Source: JACKBC01 sp041391125 (GTDB lineage Bacteria > Chloroflexota > Anaerolineae > Caldilineales > Caldilineaceae). Taken from it: 64,000 nt of DNA. Position numbers and translations under genes: made by a program. The notes beneath the pieces were generated by a model. The model saw only the letters and a program-made list of their open reading frames with translations. It searched no databases and had not been told where the DNA came from. Positions 1 through 8,556 of this stretch are shown piece after piece. Where the stretch lies: positions 1 through 64,000 of the forward strand of contig JAWKON010000022.1 of assembly GCA_041391125.1 (NCBI GenBank), given 5' to 3'. Within the stretch, counting starts at the first letter, position 1; each line of letters begins with the position of its first letter.

Positions 1-32
1 CCGCTGTGCAGTCGATTCAAAATAGCCGGTAA

Positions 33-87
33 CTTAATACAAAACAAAGGGCCGAGATAGATTCTCGGCCCTTTGTTTTGTATTAAG
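33..87 (-). terminator. Long palindrome after rplL
   Basis: Two perfect 25-nt arms (33-57 and 63-87) surround a 5-nt loop. The distal arm is T-rich when read on the minus strand (TTTGTTTTGTATT). It lies about 90 nt past the rplL stop and probably ends or attenuates the rplJL transcript ahead of whatever follows (rpoB in many genomes, outside the window). Confidence 0.6.
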
Positions 88-106
88 AACTATGGAGGCA
101 CTCGAA

Positions 107-169
107 GGTGAGCGTTCGACGCTTGCCTTGGCCTTCGACAAGCTCAGGCTACGGCTGAAGAGTGACGCA
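107..169. repeat. Degenerate REP-like palindrome copy
   Basis: Contains TTCGACAAGCTCAGG (134-148) followed by CTACGGCTGAAGAGTGACGC, the same core and arm style as the palindromes at 2297, 11214, 18482 and 28515. The left arm is only partly complementary here, so this looks like an eroded copy. Confidence 0.5.
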
Positions 170-174
170 TCAAG

Positions 175-555
175 TTATTTAATGTCGACCTTGGCGCCTT
201 CTTCTTCAAGCTGCTTCTTGGCGTCCTCAGCGGCCTCTTTGCTGACGGCCTGCAGAACGGGCGCCGGCGCGCTTTCAACCAGATCTTTGGCCTCTTTCAG
301 GCCCAGGCTGGTGATGGCGCGTACGGCCTTAATGACGTTAATTTTCTTGGCGCCCACATCGGCCAGGATGACGTCAAACTCAGTCTGCTCTTCTTCGGGT
401 TCGGCGGCGGCGGCGGCGCCCGGCATAGCCATAGCCATGCCGACCGGTGCGGCGGCGCTCACACCCCAGCGCTCTTCGAGCTTCTTGACCAATTCAGACG
501 CTTCTAACAGGGTCAAGCTATCCAACTGTTCCATCAACGCACTTAAATCTGCCAT
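175..555 (-). CDS. rplL: 50S ribosomal protein L7/L12
   Basis: Acidic stalk protein of the large subunit that recruits translational GTPases. The product of 126 residues starts MADLSALMEQLDSLTLLEAS, has an Ala/Gly/Pro-rich hinge at about residues 35-52, and ends with the conserved C-terminal domain (KINVIKAVRAITSLGLKEAK, then LVESAP). I chose the ATG at 555 because GGAGGAAAA lies just upstream. The frame is open 14 codons further to 597, but that extension is not L7/L12-like. It follows rplJ with a 57-nt gap, the standard L10-L12 pair, and the L10 leader attenuator probably controls it. Confidence 0.95.
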   Translation of the reverse strand: MADLSALMEQLDSLTLLEASELVKKLEERWGVSAAAPVGMAMAMPGAAAAAEPEEEQTEFDVILADVGAKKINVIKAVRAITSLGLKEAKDLVESAPAPVLQAVSKEAAEDAKKQLEEEGAKVDIK

Positions 556-612
556 CTTATTTTCCTCCAAAAATTTGAATAATTTACCGTCGTGCACCTA
601 TCCCAATGTGGA

Positions 613-1143
613 TTAGGCGGCTTCTTGCATTTTTTCTACATGTGCATTAATCACGCGTACCAGGCTGGCCGCGGGCGCATTAATGGTGCGGACCAACTGC
701 CCAGACGGAGCGCTAATGGCGCCCAGAATCATGGACAGCGTCTGCTCCTTGGTGGGCAGATCGGCCAATGCTTCGGCTTGCGTCGCATTTAACGTCGAGC
801 CTTCCAGCAGACCGCCCGTAATTTGCACAATCTGTGCGCTCTTGATCCAATCCTTCAGCGCCGTAACGCCTTTGCCAATATCTTCACCGAGAAAAAGCAC
901 CCCATTGGGGCCTCCCAACTTCTCGGCCAGCGCATTGCCGTCGCTTTCTGATAGCGCAAGTTCAAAGAGTGAATTCTTCACCACCATATATTTGGCGTTA
1001 TTTTCACCCACCTTGGCGCGCAAAGCTTGCACCTGCGCAACGGACACACCGCGGAAATCGGTGAAAACCATAGCTGAAGCATTGGCAATCTGCTCCTTAT
1101 ATTCCGCTACGAGCTCCTCTTTTTTCTGACGTGTAATAGCCAA
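613..1143 (-). CDS. rplJ: 50S ribosomal protein L10
   Basis: L10 anchors the L7/L12 dimers to 23S rRNA. The 176-residue product has the usual N-terminal rRNA-binding domain (MAITRQKKEELVAEYKEQ, then VFTDFRGVSVAQVQALR; the motif YMVVKNSLFELA) and an Ala-rich C-terminal helix that holds L12. The start is TTG at 1143, set by a strong AAAGGAGGT 8 nt upstream. It is separated from rplA by a 374-nt leader with a terminator-like hairpin, so the rplJL pair is likely controlled separately from rplKA. Confidence 0.95.
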   Translation of the reverse strand: MAITRQKKEELVAEYKEQIANASAMVFTDFRGVSVAQVQALRAKVGENNAKYMVVKNSLFELALSESDGNALAEKLGGPNGVLFLGEDIGKGVTALKDWIKSAQIVQITGGLLEGSTLNATQAEALADLPTKEQTLSMILGAISAPSGQLVRTINAPAASLVRVINAHVEKMQEAA

Positions 1144-1212
1144 TGGACCTTACCTCCTTTCATAAGGGTTATACGAAATTCCCCGGACTTATGAACCGGG
1201 ATTGCGAGGCAT

Positions 1213-1245
1213 AAAAAAAGCGCCTCTGCATATGCAATGAGGCGC
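1213..1245 (-). terminator. Attenuator hairpin in the rplJL leader
   Basis: On the minus strand a GCGCCTC/GAGGCGC stem is followed by seven T residues (1213-1219). It sits about 70-100 nt upstream of rplJ and well after rplA. Position and shape match the L10-leader autoregulation seen in many bacteria, where L10-L12 binding controls read-through; the L10-binding kink-turn itself was not traced. Confidence 0.7.
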
Positions 1246-1517
1246 AGCAAACAGCAACAAATTGCTGAGGATTGCAAATTGACAATCCCGGCAATATTAC
1301 GCTGTCAAAATCAAGGAATCAGGATATATACTGGCGGTTGTCACAAATTAGCATTTTCTACTCTCATAAAAAAATGTTAATTTATGATACAGCCAAGTTA
1401 TAAATATATCGCTGAAATTCCTATCATGCTTGCCTCGGCAGGTCGTAAAAGTTTGTCTTTTACAATTAAGCAAATGCGCCTGCTGTCTTTAGCACAGATG
1501 ATAGTACTCTTTTTGTA
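1246..1517 (-). promoter_or_regulatory. Region between rplA and rplJ (leader, no gene)
   Basis: This stretch has no convincing ORF. It contains a small inverted repeat GTAAAAG/CTTTTAC (1446-1464) just past rplA and AT-rich sequence that may hold an rplJ promoter, but I could not settle on one -35/-10 pair. Confidence 0.4.
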
Positions 1518-2237
1518 TTAGTATGAATCAGCCTTCATGGCCAAAGCAGCGTTTGTATCTAGCGGGATGCCTGGCCCCATGGTGCTGGTAAGCACAGCCT
1601 TGTGTACATAAATGCCCTTGAGCGCCGCCGGTTTGGCCGCCATGACCGCCTCCATAATCGCGCCCATATTTTGGAGCAGCTTGTTCTCATCAAAGGAGGC
1701 CTTGCCCACCGGCACATGGATGTTTGATGTCTTATCTACGCGATACTCGATACGGCCCAAGCGCGTCTCTTCGATGACCCGCGGCAAATCCTCAGCCGGG
1801 ACAATTGTTCCCGTTTTGGGGCTGGGCATTAAACCGCGTGGACCCAGCACACGCCCCAAGCGACCTACCACGCGCATCATATCGGGCGTGGCCAGAACGA
1901 CGTTGAAATCCGTCCAACCCTTTTGGATCTCTTCGGCTAGGTCTTCGGCGCCCACGTGGTCGGCGCCGGCCTCGCGGGCCAAATTCTGTCCCTCGGGCCC
2001 GGCAAAGACCACGATCTTGACCACGCGTCCGGTGCCATTGGGCAGCGTGACCACACCGCGAATCTGTTGGTCGGCGTGCCGCGGGTCGACACCCGTACGC
2101 AGATGAACTTCGACGGTTTCGTCAAATTTGGCCGTGGCGACTTCCTTGACCAGGCGGATCGCGTCTTCAGGAGAATACGCTGCCTCCCGGTCAATTTTGG
2201 CGCGTACTTCGTTATAGCGTTTGCTGTGCTTTGGCAT
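1518..2237 (-). CDS. rplA: 50S ribosomal protein L1
   Basis: L1 forms the mobile stalk beside the E site and helps release tRNA. The product is 239 residues, typical for bacterial L1, and begins MPKHSKRYNEVRAKIDREA. Conserved stretches include the TLPNGTGR region, the LGRVLGPRGLMPSPKTGT motif and YRVDKTSNIHVPVGK. The ATG at 2237 is preceded by AAAGGAGC. It lies downstream of rplK across a palindromic repeat (2297-2349), so that hairpin would be part of the rplKA mRNA. Confidence 0.96.
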   Translation of the reverse strand: MPKHSKRYNEVRAKIDREAAYSPEDAIRLVKEVATAKFDETVEVHLRTGVDPRHADQQIRGVVTLPNGTGRVVKIVVFAGPEGQNLAREAGADHVGAEDLAEEIQKGWTDFNVVLATPDMMRVVGRLGRVLGPRGLMPSPKTGTIVPAEDLPRVIEETRLGRIEYRVDKTSNIHVPVGKASFDENKLLQNMGAIMEAVMAAKPAALKGIYVHKAVLTSTMGPGIPLDTNAALAMKADSY

Positions 2238-2296
2238 AATAGCTCCTTTGTGGTGCGTGCGGGGCGAACCCCTCCCACAAGATTTGTGTTTGTGCA

Positions 2297-2349
2297 GTGG
2301 GAATGTAGTCGTTGCCCGAGCTTGTCGAAGGCAACGACTACATTCCCAC
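2297..2349. repeat. REP-like palindrome, perfect 20-nt arms
   Basis: Arms 2297-2316 and 2330-2349 are perfect complements around the 13-nt loop CGAGCTTGTCGAA. The core matches the other TTCGACAAGCTC-type elements in the window. It lies between rplK and rplA inside one operon. Confidence 0.85.
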
Positions 2350-2356
2350 CGATGGT

Positions 2357-2779
2357 TTACTCAGTTGTGACGCCCATGCTGCGGGCGGTCCCTTCGACCA
2401 TGCGCATAGCGCTTTCCAAAGGCACTCCTTGCAGGTCTTTCAGCTTGACCTCGGCAATTTCACGAATCTGCTGCTGTGAAAGCTTGCCCACCTTTTCCTT
2501 GTTGGGGGTGGCGCTGCCGCTGTTTAGATTGATCGCTTTTTTGATCAGATCAACCACGGGGGGCGTCTTGGTGATGAAGGTAAAAGAGCCGTCGGTGAAA
2601 ATCGAAATTTCCGCCGGCACCACCTGCCCCATCATCGGCTGGGTGCGTGCATTGTATTCTTTGCAAAACCCCATGATGTTGACGCCGTGCGGGCCAAGCG
2701 CGGTGCCTACGGGCGGCGCTGGATTCGCTTTGCCGGCGGGGATCTGGAGTTTAACCACTGCTTTTAGTTTCTTTGCCAT
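2357..2779 (-). CDS. rplK: 50S ribosomal protein L11
   Basis: L11 is part of the GTPase-associated centre, binding 23S rRNA. The product is 140 residues, the usual length: MAKKLKAVVKLQIPAGKANP with the Pro-rich N-terminal switch (PAPPVGTALGPHGVNIMGF), then the C-terminal rRNA-binding domain ending RSMGVTTE. It follows nusG by 53 nt, the standard nusG-rplK-rplA order. The Shine-Dalgarno signal is weak (AGAAAG). Confidence 0.96.
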   Translation of the reverse strand: MAKKLKAVVKLQIPAGKANPAPPVGTALGPHGVNIMGFCKEYNARTQPMMGQVVPAEISIFTDGSFTFITKTPPVVDLIKKAINLNSGSATPNKEKVGKLSQQQIREIAEVKLKDLQGVPLESAMRMVEGTARSMGVTTE

Positions 2780-2832
2780 AATGTTTTACTTTCTCTAAAC
2801 TTTGCTCTGCCCGCGAACTTAATTTTTTAGCG

Positions 2833-3507
2833 TTATGACACTTCGCGCTCGAGCTGAAGGAAATCCACTTCCACCGGGGTTTCACGGTTAAAAAAGCTGA
2901 CCAACACTTTGGCCTTACCTTTGTCGGGGTATATTTCATCCACAGTGCCGCCAAACTCGGCAAAGGGGCCACCCGTAATCCGCACATGCTCACCAAGTTG
3001 GAAGCTCACCTTGATCTTCGGCTCATCTTCATCGAGCTTGGCCATGATGCGATTGACTTCATCCTGACTCAACGGCGTCGGCTTGTTGCCCATGCCCACA
3101 AAGCCAGTAACGCCGGGCGTATTGCGCACAACATACCAACTGTCTTCATCGAGCAGCATATTCACCAAAATATAGCCAGGAAAAACGCGCTTTTCCACCT
3201 CTTTGCGCACGCCGTTGCGAATTTCGATCTCGGTTTCGGTCGGCACCACCACTTGCAAAATGCGGTCGGTCATATTCATCGATTCAGATCGATGTTCCAG
3301 ATTCTTTTTGACCTTATTTTCCATGCCCGAATAGCAATGCACAAAGTACCATTCGGCCTTGAGAACTTCGCCCGCTTCTTCCGCATCGAGTTGCGCCTCA
3401 ATTTCGGCATCCAGGGCGGCTAATTCGTCTTCATCCAGTTCGGCCAGACCGGCAGGTTGCTGCCCCTCATCCGCCACATCATCCATGACTTCAAGTTCGT
3501 CGTCCAC
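2833..3507 (-). CDS. nusG: Transcription elongation/antitermination factor NusG with acidic N-terminal extension
   Basis: NusG binds RNA polymerase and couples it to ribosomes or Rho. The product is 224 residues. The NGN domain starts near residue 51 (AEWYFVHCYSGMENKVKKNL; PGYILVNM) and the KOW domain is near residues 170-224 (GEHVRITGGPFAEFGGTVDE). The first 50 residues are unusually acidic and are an extension relative to the E. coli-type protein. The start is GTG at 3507, supported by GAGGAGAGA upstream; no start with a better site lies nearer the NGN domain. It is in an operon with secE and rplKA. Confidence 0.94.
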   Translation of the reverse strand: MDDELEVMDDVADEGQQPAGLAELDEDELAALDAEIEAQLDAEEAGEVLKAEWYFVHCYSGMENKVKKNLEHRSESMNMTDRILQVVVPTETEIEIRNGVRKEVEKRVFPGYILVNMLLDEDSWYVVRNTPGVTGFVGMGNKPTPLSQDEVNRIMAKLDEDEPKIKVSFQLGEHVRITGGPFAEFGGTVDEIYPDKGKAKVLVSFFNRETPVEVDFLQLEREVS

Positions 3508-3568
3508 GATCGTCTCTCCTCTATACTCAGCGCTGAATAAAAACTGCGGTATTATTGGGGGCGAAAAC

Positions 3569-3610
3569 CATATACGAAAACCGCCGTTTTTATCTCAACC
3601 GCCGTATATG
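3569..3610 (-). repeat. Inverted repeat between secE and nusG
   Basis: CATATACG (3569-3576) pairs with CGTATATG (3603-3610), and CGGCGGTT occurs twice between them. There is no U-tract after it, so this may be an mRNA processing or spacing hairpin inside the operon. Confidence 0.4.
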
Positions 3611-3616
3611 TGGCTA

Positions 3617-3832
3617 TCATAGCGCGCTAATCAATACACCAATCAGCGAACCAAACAAATAATCAATTCCAAAAAGTGCTATGCCAGAGACAATGGTGGC
3701 GGCCACCACAATGCCGGTAAGCCGAATACCCTCTTCGCGTGTTGGCCAAGTAACTTTGCCCAGCTCGGCCCGCGTATCACGGAAATATTTAACGAGTGCG
3801 TTATCCGATTTTGCGATTGCTGAACGGCTCAT
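3617..3832 (-). CDS. secE: Preprotein translocase subunit SecE
   Basis: SecE is the small clamp subunit of the SecYEG translocon. The 71-residue product has the short form with one membrane segment: an amphipathic region VKYFRDTRAELGKVTWPTRE (the conserved KVxWPxRxE motif) and then a hydrophobic helix (TGIVVAATIVSGIALFGIDY). The ATG at 3832 has GGGAG about 10 nt upstream. It sits between tRNA-Trp and nusG, the classic arrangement. Confidence 0.95.
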   Translation of the reverse strand: MSRSAIAKSDNALVKYFRDTRAELGKVTWPTREEGIRLTGIVVAATIVSGIALFGIDYLFGSLIGVLISAL

Positions 3833-3924
3833 GTGTCCGTTTCTCCCTTTAATTTATAACTTAAAAATATTGCTCTTTCACCGAAAACGACCACCGGAAA
3901 ATTGTTTCCGGTGGTCATACGAGG

Positions 3925-3998
3925 CAGGCGAGGCAGGACTTGAACCCGCAACCTGCGGTTTTGGAGACCGCCGCTCTGCCAAATTGAGCTACTCGCCT
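3925..3998 (-). tRNA. tRNA-Trp(CCA)
   Basis: Reading the minus strand gives a full cloverleaf: acceptor AGGCGAG/CTCGCCT, D arm beginning TAGCTCAATTTGGCAGAGC, anticodon arm GCGGT-CTCCAAA-ACCGC with anticodon CCA, and T arm GCGGGTTCAAGTCCTGC (5-bp stem) before discriminator G. The 3' CCA is not encoded (GCCT follows). It lies between tuf and secE, a common place for tRNA-Trp. Confidence 0.97.
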
Positions 3999-4017
3999 AT
4001 ATGAATTTACGAACTTT

Positions 4018-4071
4018 GATTTACGATTTACGAGTCCAATTGTAAACCAGAAAACTCGTAAATCGTAAATC
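4018..4071. repeat. Heptamer palindrome, GATTTAC type
   Basis: Perfect 17-nt arms (4018-4034 and 4055-4071) made of GATTTAC GATTTAC GAG and its complement. Further copies of the word flank it out to about 4085. It lies between tuf and tRNA-Trp. The same word recurs at 18450-18566. Confidence 0.8.
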
Positions 4072-4090
4072 TGATGTCGTAAATAAAAAC

Positions 4091-5290
4091 TTACTTCAAA
4101 ATATCGGTGATGACGCCAGCGCCCACGGTGCGGCCACCTTCGCGGATGGCAAAGCGGCTGCCGTTCTCCAGCGCCACCGGGGCAATCAACACCACCTTCA
4201 TGTTGACATTGTCGCCCGGCATCACCATCTCCACCCCTTCGGGCAGGGTGATGGCGCCGGTGATGTCCAGCGTGCGGATGTAGAACTGGGGGCGATAGCC
4301 CTGGAAGAAGGGCGTGTGGCGACCACCTTCCTCCTTCTTCAGCACGTACACCTCGGCCATGAACTCGGTGTGCGGCGTAATGCTGCCCGGCTTGGCCAAC
4401 ACCTGCCCGCGCTCCACATCGTCGCGGTTGATGCCGCGCAGCAGACAACCCACGTTGTCGCCCGCGCGCCCTTCGTCCAGCAGCTTGCGGAACATTTCCA
4501 CGCCGGTCACCGTGGTCTTGCGCGTGTCCTTGATGCCCACAATCTCAATCTCTTCCATGGGCTTGATGATGCCGCGCTCAATGCGACCCGTCACCACCGT
4601 GCCGCGGCCCTTGATGCTGAACACATCTTCCACCGGCATCAGGAACGGCTTCTCGGTATCGCGCTCCGGCGTGGGGATGTACTCATCCACCGCCCGCATC
4701 AGATCCCAGATGCACGCATACTCCGGCGCTTCCGGATCCTTGCTCTCGCTCTCCAGCGCCAACAATGCACTCCCGCGCACCACCGGAATGTCATCGCCCG
4801 GGAAGTTGTAGCTGTCCAACAGCTCGCGCAGCTCCATCTCCACCAGCTCCAGCAGCTCCTCGTCGTCCATCATGTCACACTTGTTCATGAAGACCACCAT
4901 GGCCGGCACTTCCACCTGCCGCGCCAGCAGAATGTGCTCGCGCGTCTGCGGCATTGGCCCATCCGGCGCCGCCACCACCAGGATGGCGCCATCCATCTGC
5001 GCCGCCCCTGTAATCATGTTCTTGATGTAGTCGGCATGGCCCGGGCAGTCCACATGCGCATAGTGCCGCGCCGCCGTCTGATATTCCACATGCGAAATCG
5101 CAATTGTGATCCCGCGCGCCTTCTCTTCCGGCGCATTGTCAATCTGGTCAAACCGCGAAAAGTCCGCCCACCCCTTCAGGCTCAGCGTCTTCGTGATCGC
5201 CGCCGTCAGCGACGTCTTCCCGTGGTCAATGTGCCCGATCGTCCCCACATTCACATGGGGCTTCGTCCGCTCAAATACTGCCTTGGACAT
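4091..5290 (-). CDS. tuf: Elongation factor Tu
   Basis: EF-Tu carries aminoacyl-tRNA to the ribosome. The product is 399 residues starting MSKAVFERTKPHVNVGTIGH, with P-loop GHIDHGKT, DCPGHADY and NKCDMMDDEEL (NKxD), then domains 2 and 3 (GRGTVVTGRIERG; PEGVEMVMPGDNVNM). The start is ATG at 5290 with AGGAGAA upstream; the frame stays open to 5350 but that part is not EF-Tu. Codons end in C far more often than in neighbouring genes, as expected for a very highly expressed gene or one converted with a second tuf copy. It has its own candidate promoter at 5445-5450. Confidence 0.97.
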   Translation of the reverse strand: MSKAVFERTKPHVNVGTIGHIDHGKTSLTAAITKTLSLKGWADFSRFDQIDNAPEEKARGITIAISHVEYQTAARHYAHVDCPGHADYIKNMITGAAQMDGAILVVAAPDGPMPQTREHILLARQVEVPAMVVFMNKCDMMDDEELLELVEMELRELLDSYNFPGDDIPVVRGSALLALESESKDPEAPEYACIWDLMRAVDEYIPTPERDTEKPFLMPVEDVFSIKGRGTVVTGRIERGIIKPMEEIEIVGIKDTRKTTVTGVEMFRKLLDEGRAGDNVGCLLRGINRDDVERGQVLAKPGSITPHTEFMAEVYVLKKEEGGRHTPFFQGYRPQFYIRTLDITGAITLPEGVEMVMPGDNVNMKVVLIAPVALENGSRFAIREGGRTVGAGVITDILK

Positions 5291-5444
5291 TAATCGTTCT
5301 CCTTTTTCGCAAAAGATATAAAAAGTAATACTTGCAGTTGTCGACCACACAGTTCAAAGTTTGTTGGAATAATATCCATCAGTGTAGCGGCGACAGAACC
5401 AAGTATATTTTTGGCGAAACGAAAAATCTATGCCGACCCACACA

Positions 5445-5450
5445 ATTATA
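5445..5450 (-). promoter_or_regulatory. Candidate tuf promoter (-10 TATAAT)
   Basis: A perfect TATAAT reads on the minus strand at 5445-5450 in the 382-nt fusA-tuf gap. The -35 region is poor (TATTAC at 17-nt spacing). It would give tuf a leader of about 150 nt independent of fusA. Confidence 0.45.
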
Positions 5451-5540
5451 CTAGCGCTCTGCATTAAGTAATATCATCCACCTTCATAGAGATGTTACTC
5501 AATCACAACCGTCAGTATATCAAGGCCATAAGGCGCAAGA

Positions 5541-5567
5541 GCACCGCCGGAAATTTCACGGCGGTGC
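5541..5567 (-). terminator. GC-rich hairpin after fusA
   Basis: GCACCGCCG and CGGCGGTGC form a 9-bp stem with an 8-9-nt loop about 105 nt past the fusA stop. There is no clear U-run, so it may be a pause or partial terminator between fusA and tuf. Confidence 0.4.
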
Positions 5568-5672
5568 ACAATAACGCTTTCGTATATTAATCAGCTATTT
5601 ACTGCAAACCAAAATAGTATACTTCAATGTCAGAATAGTACCAAATTTCCACTGCTCTGAAAATCACTTAAA

Positions 5673-7763
5673 TTAGGCAACCTTCAAGATCTTCTCAGCA
5701 ATCGACTGGCTAACCGGCGAATAGCGCTCGAACTGCATGGTAAAGTTGCCACGTCCACTGGTCAAAGAGCGGATGGTGGTTGCATAGCCAAACATTTCAC
5801 TCAAAGGTACAAAGGCCCGAATCGCGCTGACCCCACCGGCCCGCGGCTCCATCCCTTCAATTTCACCACGCCGGCTGGAGAAATCACCCACGATGTCGCC
5901 CACATACTCTTCCGGCACAATAGACTCTACGCGCATGACCGGCTCCAGCAAAACCGGGGCGGCCTTTTGTGTGCCTTCCTTAAAGCCAATGCTGGCGGCA
6001 ATTTTGAACGCCATTTCGCTGGAGTCTACTTCGTGGTAGCTGCCGTCGACCAGCGCCACCTTTATATCCACCACCGGGTAACCTGCCATCGTGCCGGCAT
6101 CCATGGCCTCTTCAATGCCTTTTTGGATGGCATTGAAATATTCCTTTGGCACGACGCCACCTACAATTCGCTCTTCAAAAAGGAATCCGGCGCCCGGATC
6201 ATTAGGCTCCAGCTCCAACCACACGTGGCCATATTGGCCGCGACCGCCGGACTGACGCACAAAGCGGCCTTCCACGCGTACAGGTTTCGTGATTGTCTCG
6301 CGATAGGCGACCTGTGGACGGCCCACGTTGCACTGCACGTGAAACTCACGCTTGAGGCGGTCCACAATAATATCCAGATGCAGCTCACCCATGCCGGCAA
6401 TTACAGTCTGTCCGGTCTGGTCGTCATAGTTAACTTGGAAGGTGGGGTCTTCCTCGGCCAGCTTAATCAGTGCATCGCTCAGCTTATCCTGATCGCCCTT
6501 GGATTTTGGCTCCACCGCCACTTTAATGACCGGATCGGGAAACTCAATGGTTTCCAAAAGCACTTCGTTGGCCGGATCGGACAGCGTTTCACCCGTAAAG
6601 CTCTGCTTCAAGCCCACAACGGCGGCAATATCGCCAGCCTCTACCACTTTAATTTCCTCGCGCTTGTCGGCATACATCTGCAACAAACGGCCAGCGCGCT
6701 CCTTGCGGTCGCGATTCACATTATATACATTGCTGCCCGCTTCAAGCCGCCCAGAATAGATGCGCACATACGCCAACCGGCCCACATAAGGATCGGTGAC
6801 AATTTTGAAGACCAGCGCCGAGAAAGGCTCCTTCACATCCGCTTTACGAATAAGCGGCTCCGAAGTGTGCGGCTCAACGCCCTGCACGGGCGGCACATCC
6901 GCCGGGCTGGGCAGATAGCGCACAACGGCATCCAATAAAGGCTGCACCCCTTTGTTGCGTAAAGCCGTACCAGCCATAATGGGCACCAGTTGGTTATTCA
7001 CCACCGCCCGACGCAACGCCACATGCAATTCATCATTGCTGATCTCTTCACCTTCCAAATATTTCAAGGTGAGTTCATCATCGGTTTCAGCAATGCGCTC
7101 GATCAGGGTGGCGCGGGCCTCAAGGGCACTATCCGCCAATGCAGACGGAATCTCTTCAATGGAGGGCTTGGCGCCCAGTTCATCGGTAAAATAGAGCGCC
7201 TTCATTTGGAACAGATCGATCACACCCGCAAACTTATCTTCGGCGCCAATGGGCAATTGAATCGGCAGCGGCACCGCGCCCAGACGATCAATAATCATCT
7301 GACATGTGCGCTCAAAATTGGCGCCAATGCGGTCCATCTTGTTGACAAAACAGATGCGCGGCACTTTATATCGATCCGCCTGTCGCCAAACCGTTTCGGA
7401 TTGCGGTTCTACGCCCGCCACCGCATCAAACACGACCACACCACCATCCAAAACGCGCAGGCTGCGCTGCACTTCCGCCGTAAAGTCGATGTGTCCTGGC
7501 GTGTCAATAATATTAATCTGGCACTCTTCTCCGGTCAGCCGGTCCTTCCAAACGGTGGTGATCGCGGCGGCCGTAATGGTGATGCCGCGTTCGCGCTCCT
7601 GCACCATCCAGTCGGTCACAGCTGTCCCTTCATGCACTTCGCCCATGCGGTGGATGCGTCCCGAATAAAAAAGAATGCGTTCGGTGGTTGTCGTTTTTCC
7701 GGCGTCAATATGGGCAATAATACCAATATTGCGCACGCGTTCAATTGGAAATTTCGTAGTCAT
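5673..7763 (-). CDS. fusA: Elongation factor G
   Basis: EF-G catalyses translocation. The product is 696 residues, the normal length. G-domain motifs are AHIDAGKTTTTERIL (about residues 18-32), DTPGHIDF and NKMDRIGANF. Domain IV has the conserved YRETI and RQSGGRGQYGHVW segments and domain V ends near the C terminus (GYATTIRSLTSGRGNFTMQF). The ATG at 7763 has TAGGAAC upstream. It follows rpsG by 240 nt in the str operon order. Confidence 0.97.
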   Translation of the reverse strand: MTTKFPIERVRNIGIIAHIDAGKTTTTERILFYSGRIHRMGEVHEGTAVTDWMVQERERGITITAAAITTVWKDRLTGEECQINIIDTPGHIDFTAEVQRSLRVLDGGVVVFDAVAGVEPQSETVWRQADRYKVPRICFVNKMDRIGANFERTCQMIIDRLGAVPLPIQLPIGAEDKFAGVIDLFQMKALYFTDELGAKPSIEEIPSALADSALEARATLIERIAETDDELTLKYLEGEEISNDELHVALRRAVVNNQLVPIMAGTALRNKGVQPLLDAVVRYLPSPADVPPVQGVEPHTSEPLIRKADVKEPFSALVFKIVTDPYVGRLAYVRIYSGRLEAGSNVYNVNRDRKERAGRLLQMYADKREEIKVVEAGDIAAVVGLKQSFTGETLSDPANEVLLETIEFPDPVIKVAVEPKSKGDQDKLSDALIKLAEEDPTFQVNYDDQTGQTVIAGMGELHLDIIVDRLKREFHVQCNVGRPQVAYRETITKPVRVEGRFVRQSGGRGQYGHVWLELEPNDPGAGFLFEERIVGGVVPKEYFNAIQKGIEEAMDAGTMAGYPVVDIKVALVDGSYHEVDSSEMAFKIAASIGFKEGTQKAAPVLLEPVMRVESIVPEEYVGDIVGDFSSRRGEIEGMEPRAGGVSAIRAFVPLSEMFGYATTIRSLTSGRGNFTMQFERYSPVSQSIAEKILKVA

Positions 7764-8003
7764 AATGAGTTCCTACATTTTAAGGAAAAAATTCTGCCCG
7801 CAGACAAAACGATACGGCGCTTAAATCCACACAACGTTGGCAAGTCACGCAGAAGATATATCCTCTGTAACATCTGTGACAGCTCGGTTGTGGGAATGCG
7901 CCGCACGCAGTAATAGTTTAAACTTTATTCAGGTACAAACAGAAAGTAAAAACTTTGTTACTATAAAGTTCGTAATTACAAATAAGTTACAAAAGGCGCA
8001 AGC

Positions 8004-8471
8004 TTAGATGCGGAAATGCGCAAAAGCCTGATTGGCTTCCGCCATGCGATGCGTATCTTCACGTCGTTTGACGGCAGAGCCCTCATTGCGGGCCGCATCC
8101 ATCAATTCACCGGCCAATCGCACAGCCATATCGCGACCGCTGCGTTTGCGCGCGTTGTCAATCAACCAGCGCATAGCCAACGCCATGCGGCGATTGGCGC
8201 TGATTTCCATTGGAATCTGATAGGTAGCGCCACCGACGCGCCGCGGGCGCACCTCAACCAGCGGCGTGGCATTTTTTAGCCCCTCTTCAAAGACTTCGAT
8301 GGCGGGACGCTTGGTGCGCTCTTCCATCAAGTCAAAGGCATCATAAACAATGCGCGCAGCCAAGCTTTTCTTGCCGCGTTCCATTACATTGTTAATAAAC
8401 TTAGCAACCACTTCGCTGTTATAGCGTGGGTCGGGCGTCACGGTCCGATGTTCGGCTCGGTTTCTTCGCAT
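8004..8471 (-). CDS. rpsG: 30S ribosomal protein S7
   Basis: S7 nucleates assembly of the 30S head and contacts E-site tRNA. The product is 155 residues (MRRNRAEHRTVTPDPRYNSE), the usual size, with the conserved KFINNVMERGKKSLA and QIPMEISANRRMALAMRWL stretches. The last residues are AFAHFRI. It lies 85 nt after rpsL and is probably co-transcribed with it. Confidence 0.96.
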   Translation of the reverse strand: MRRNRAEHRTVTPDPRYNSEVVAKFINNVMERGKKSLAARIVYDAFDLMEERTKRPAIEVFEEGLKNATPLVEVRPRRVGGATYQIPMEISANRRMALAMRWLIDNARKRSGRDMAVRLAGELMDAARNEGSAVKRREDTHRMAEANQAFAHFRI

Positions 8472-8556
8472 CTCGGATTCTTCCTTATCCCCTAATTTCA
8501 GCCAGACATATTTATGCCAACGCGTGAAGTAAATAGTTCACCAATTTAAAGACGCA

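Noticed and set aside
5967..6938. 323-codon open frame opposite fusA
   Set aside because: EF-G is certain on the minus strand; this is a complementary-strand artefact.
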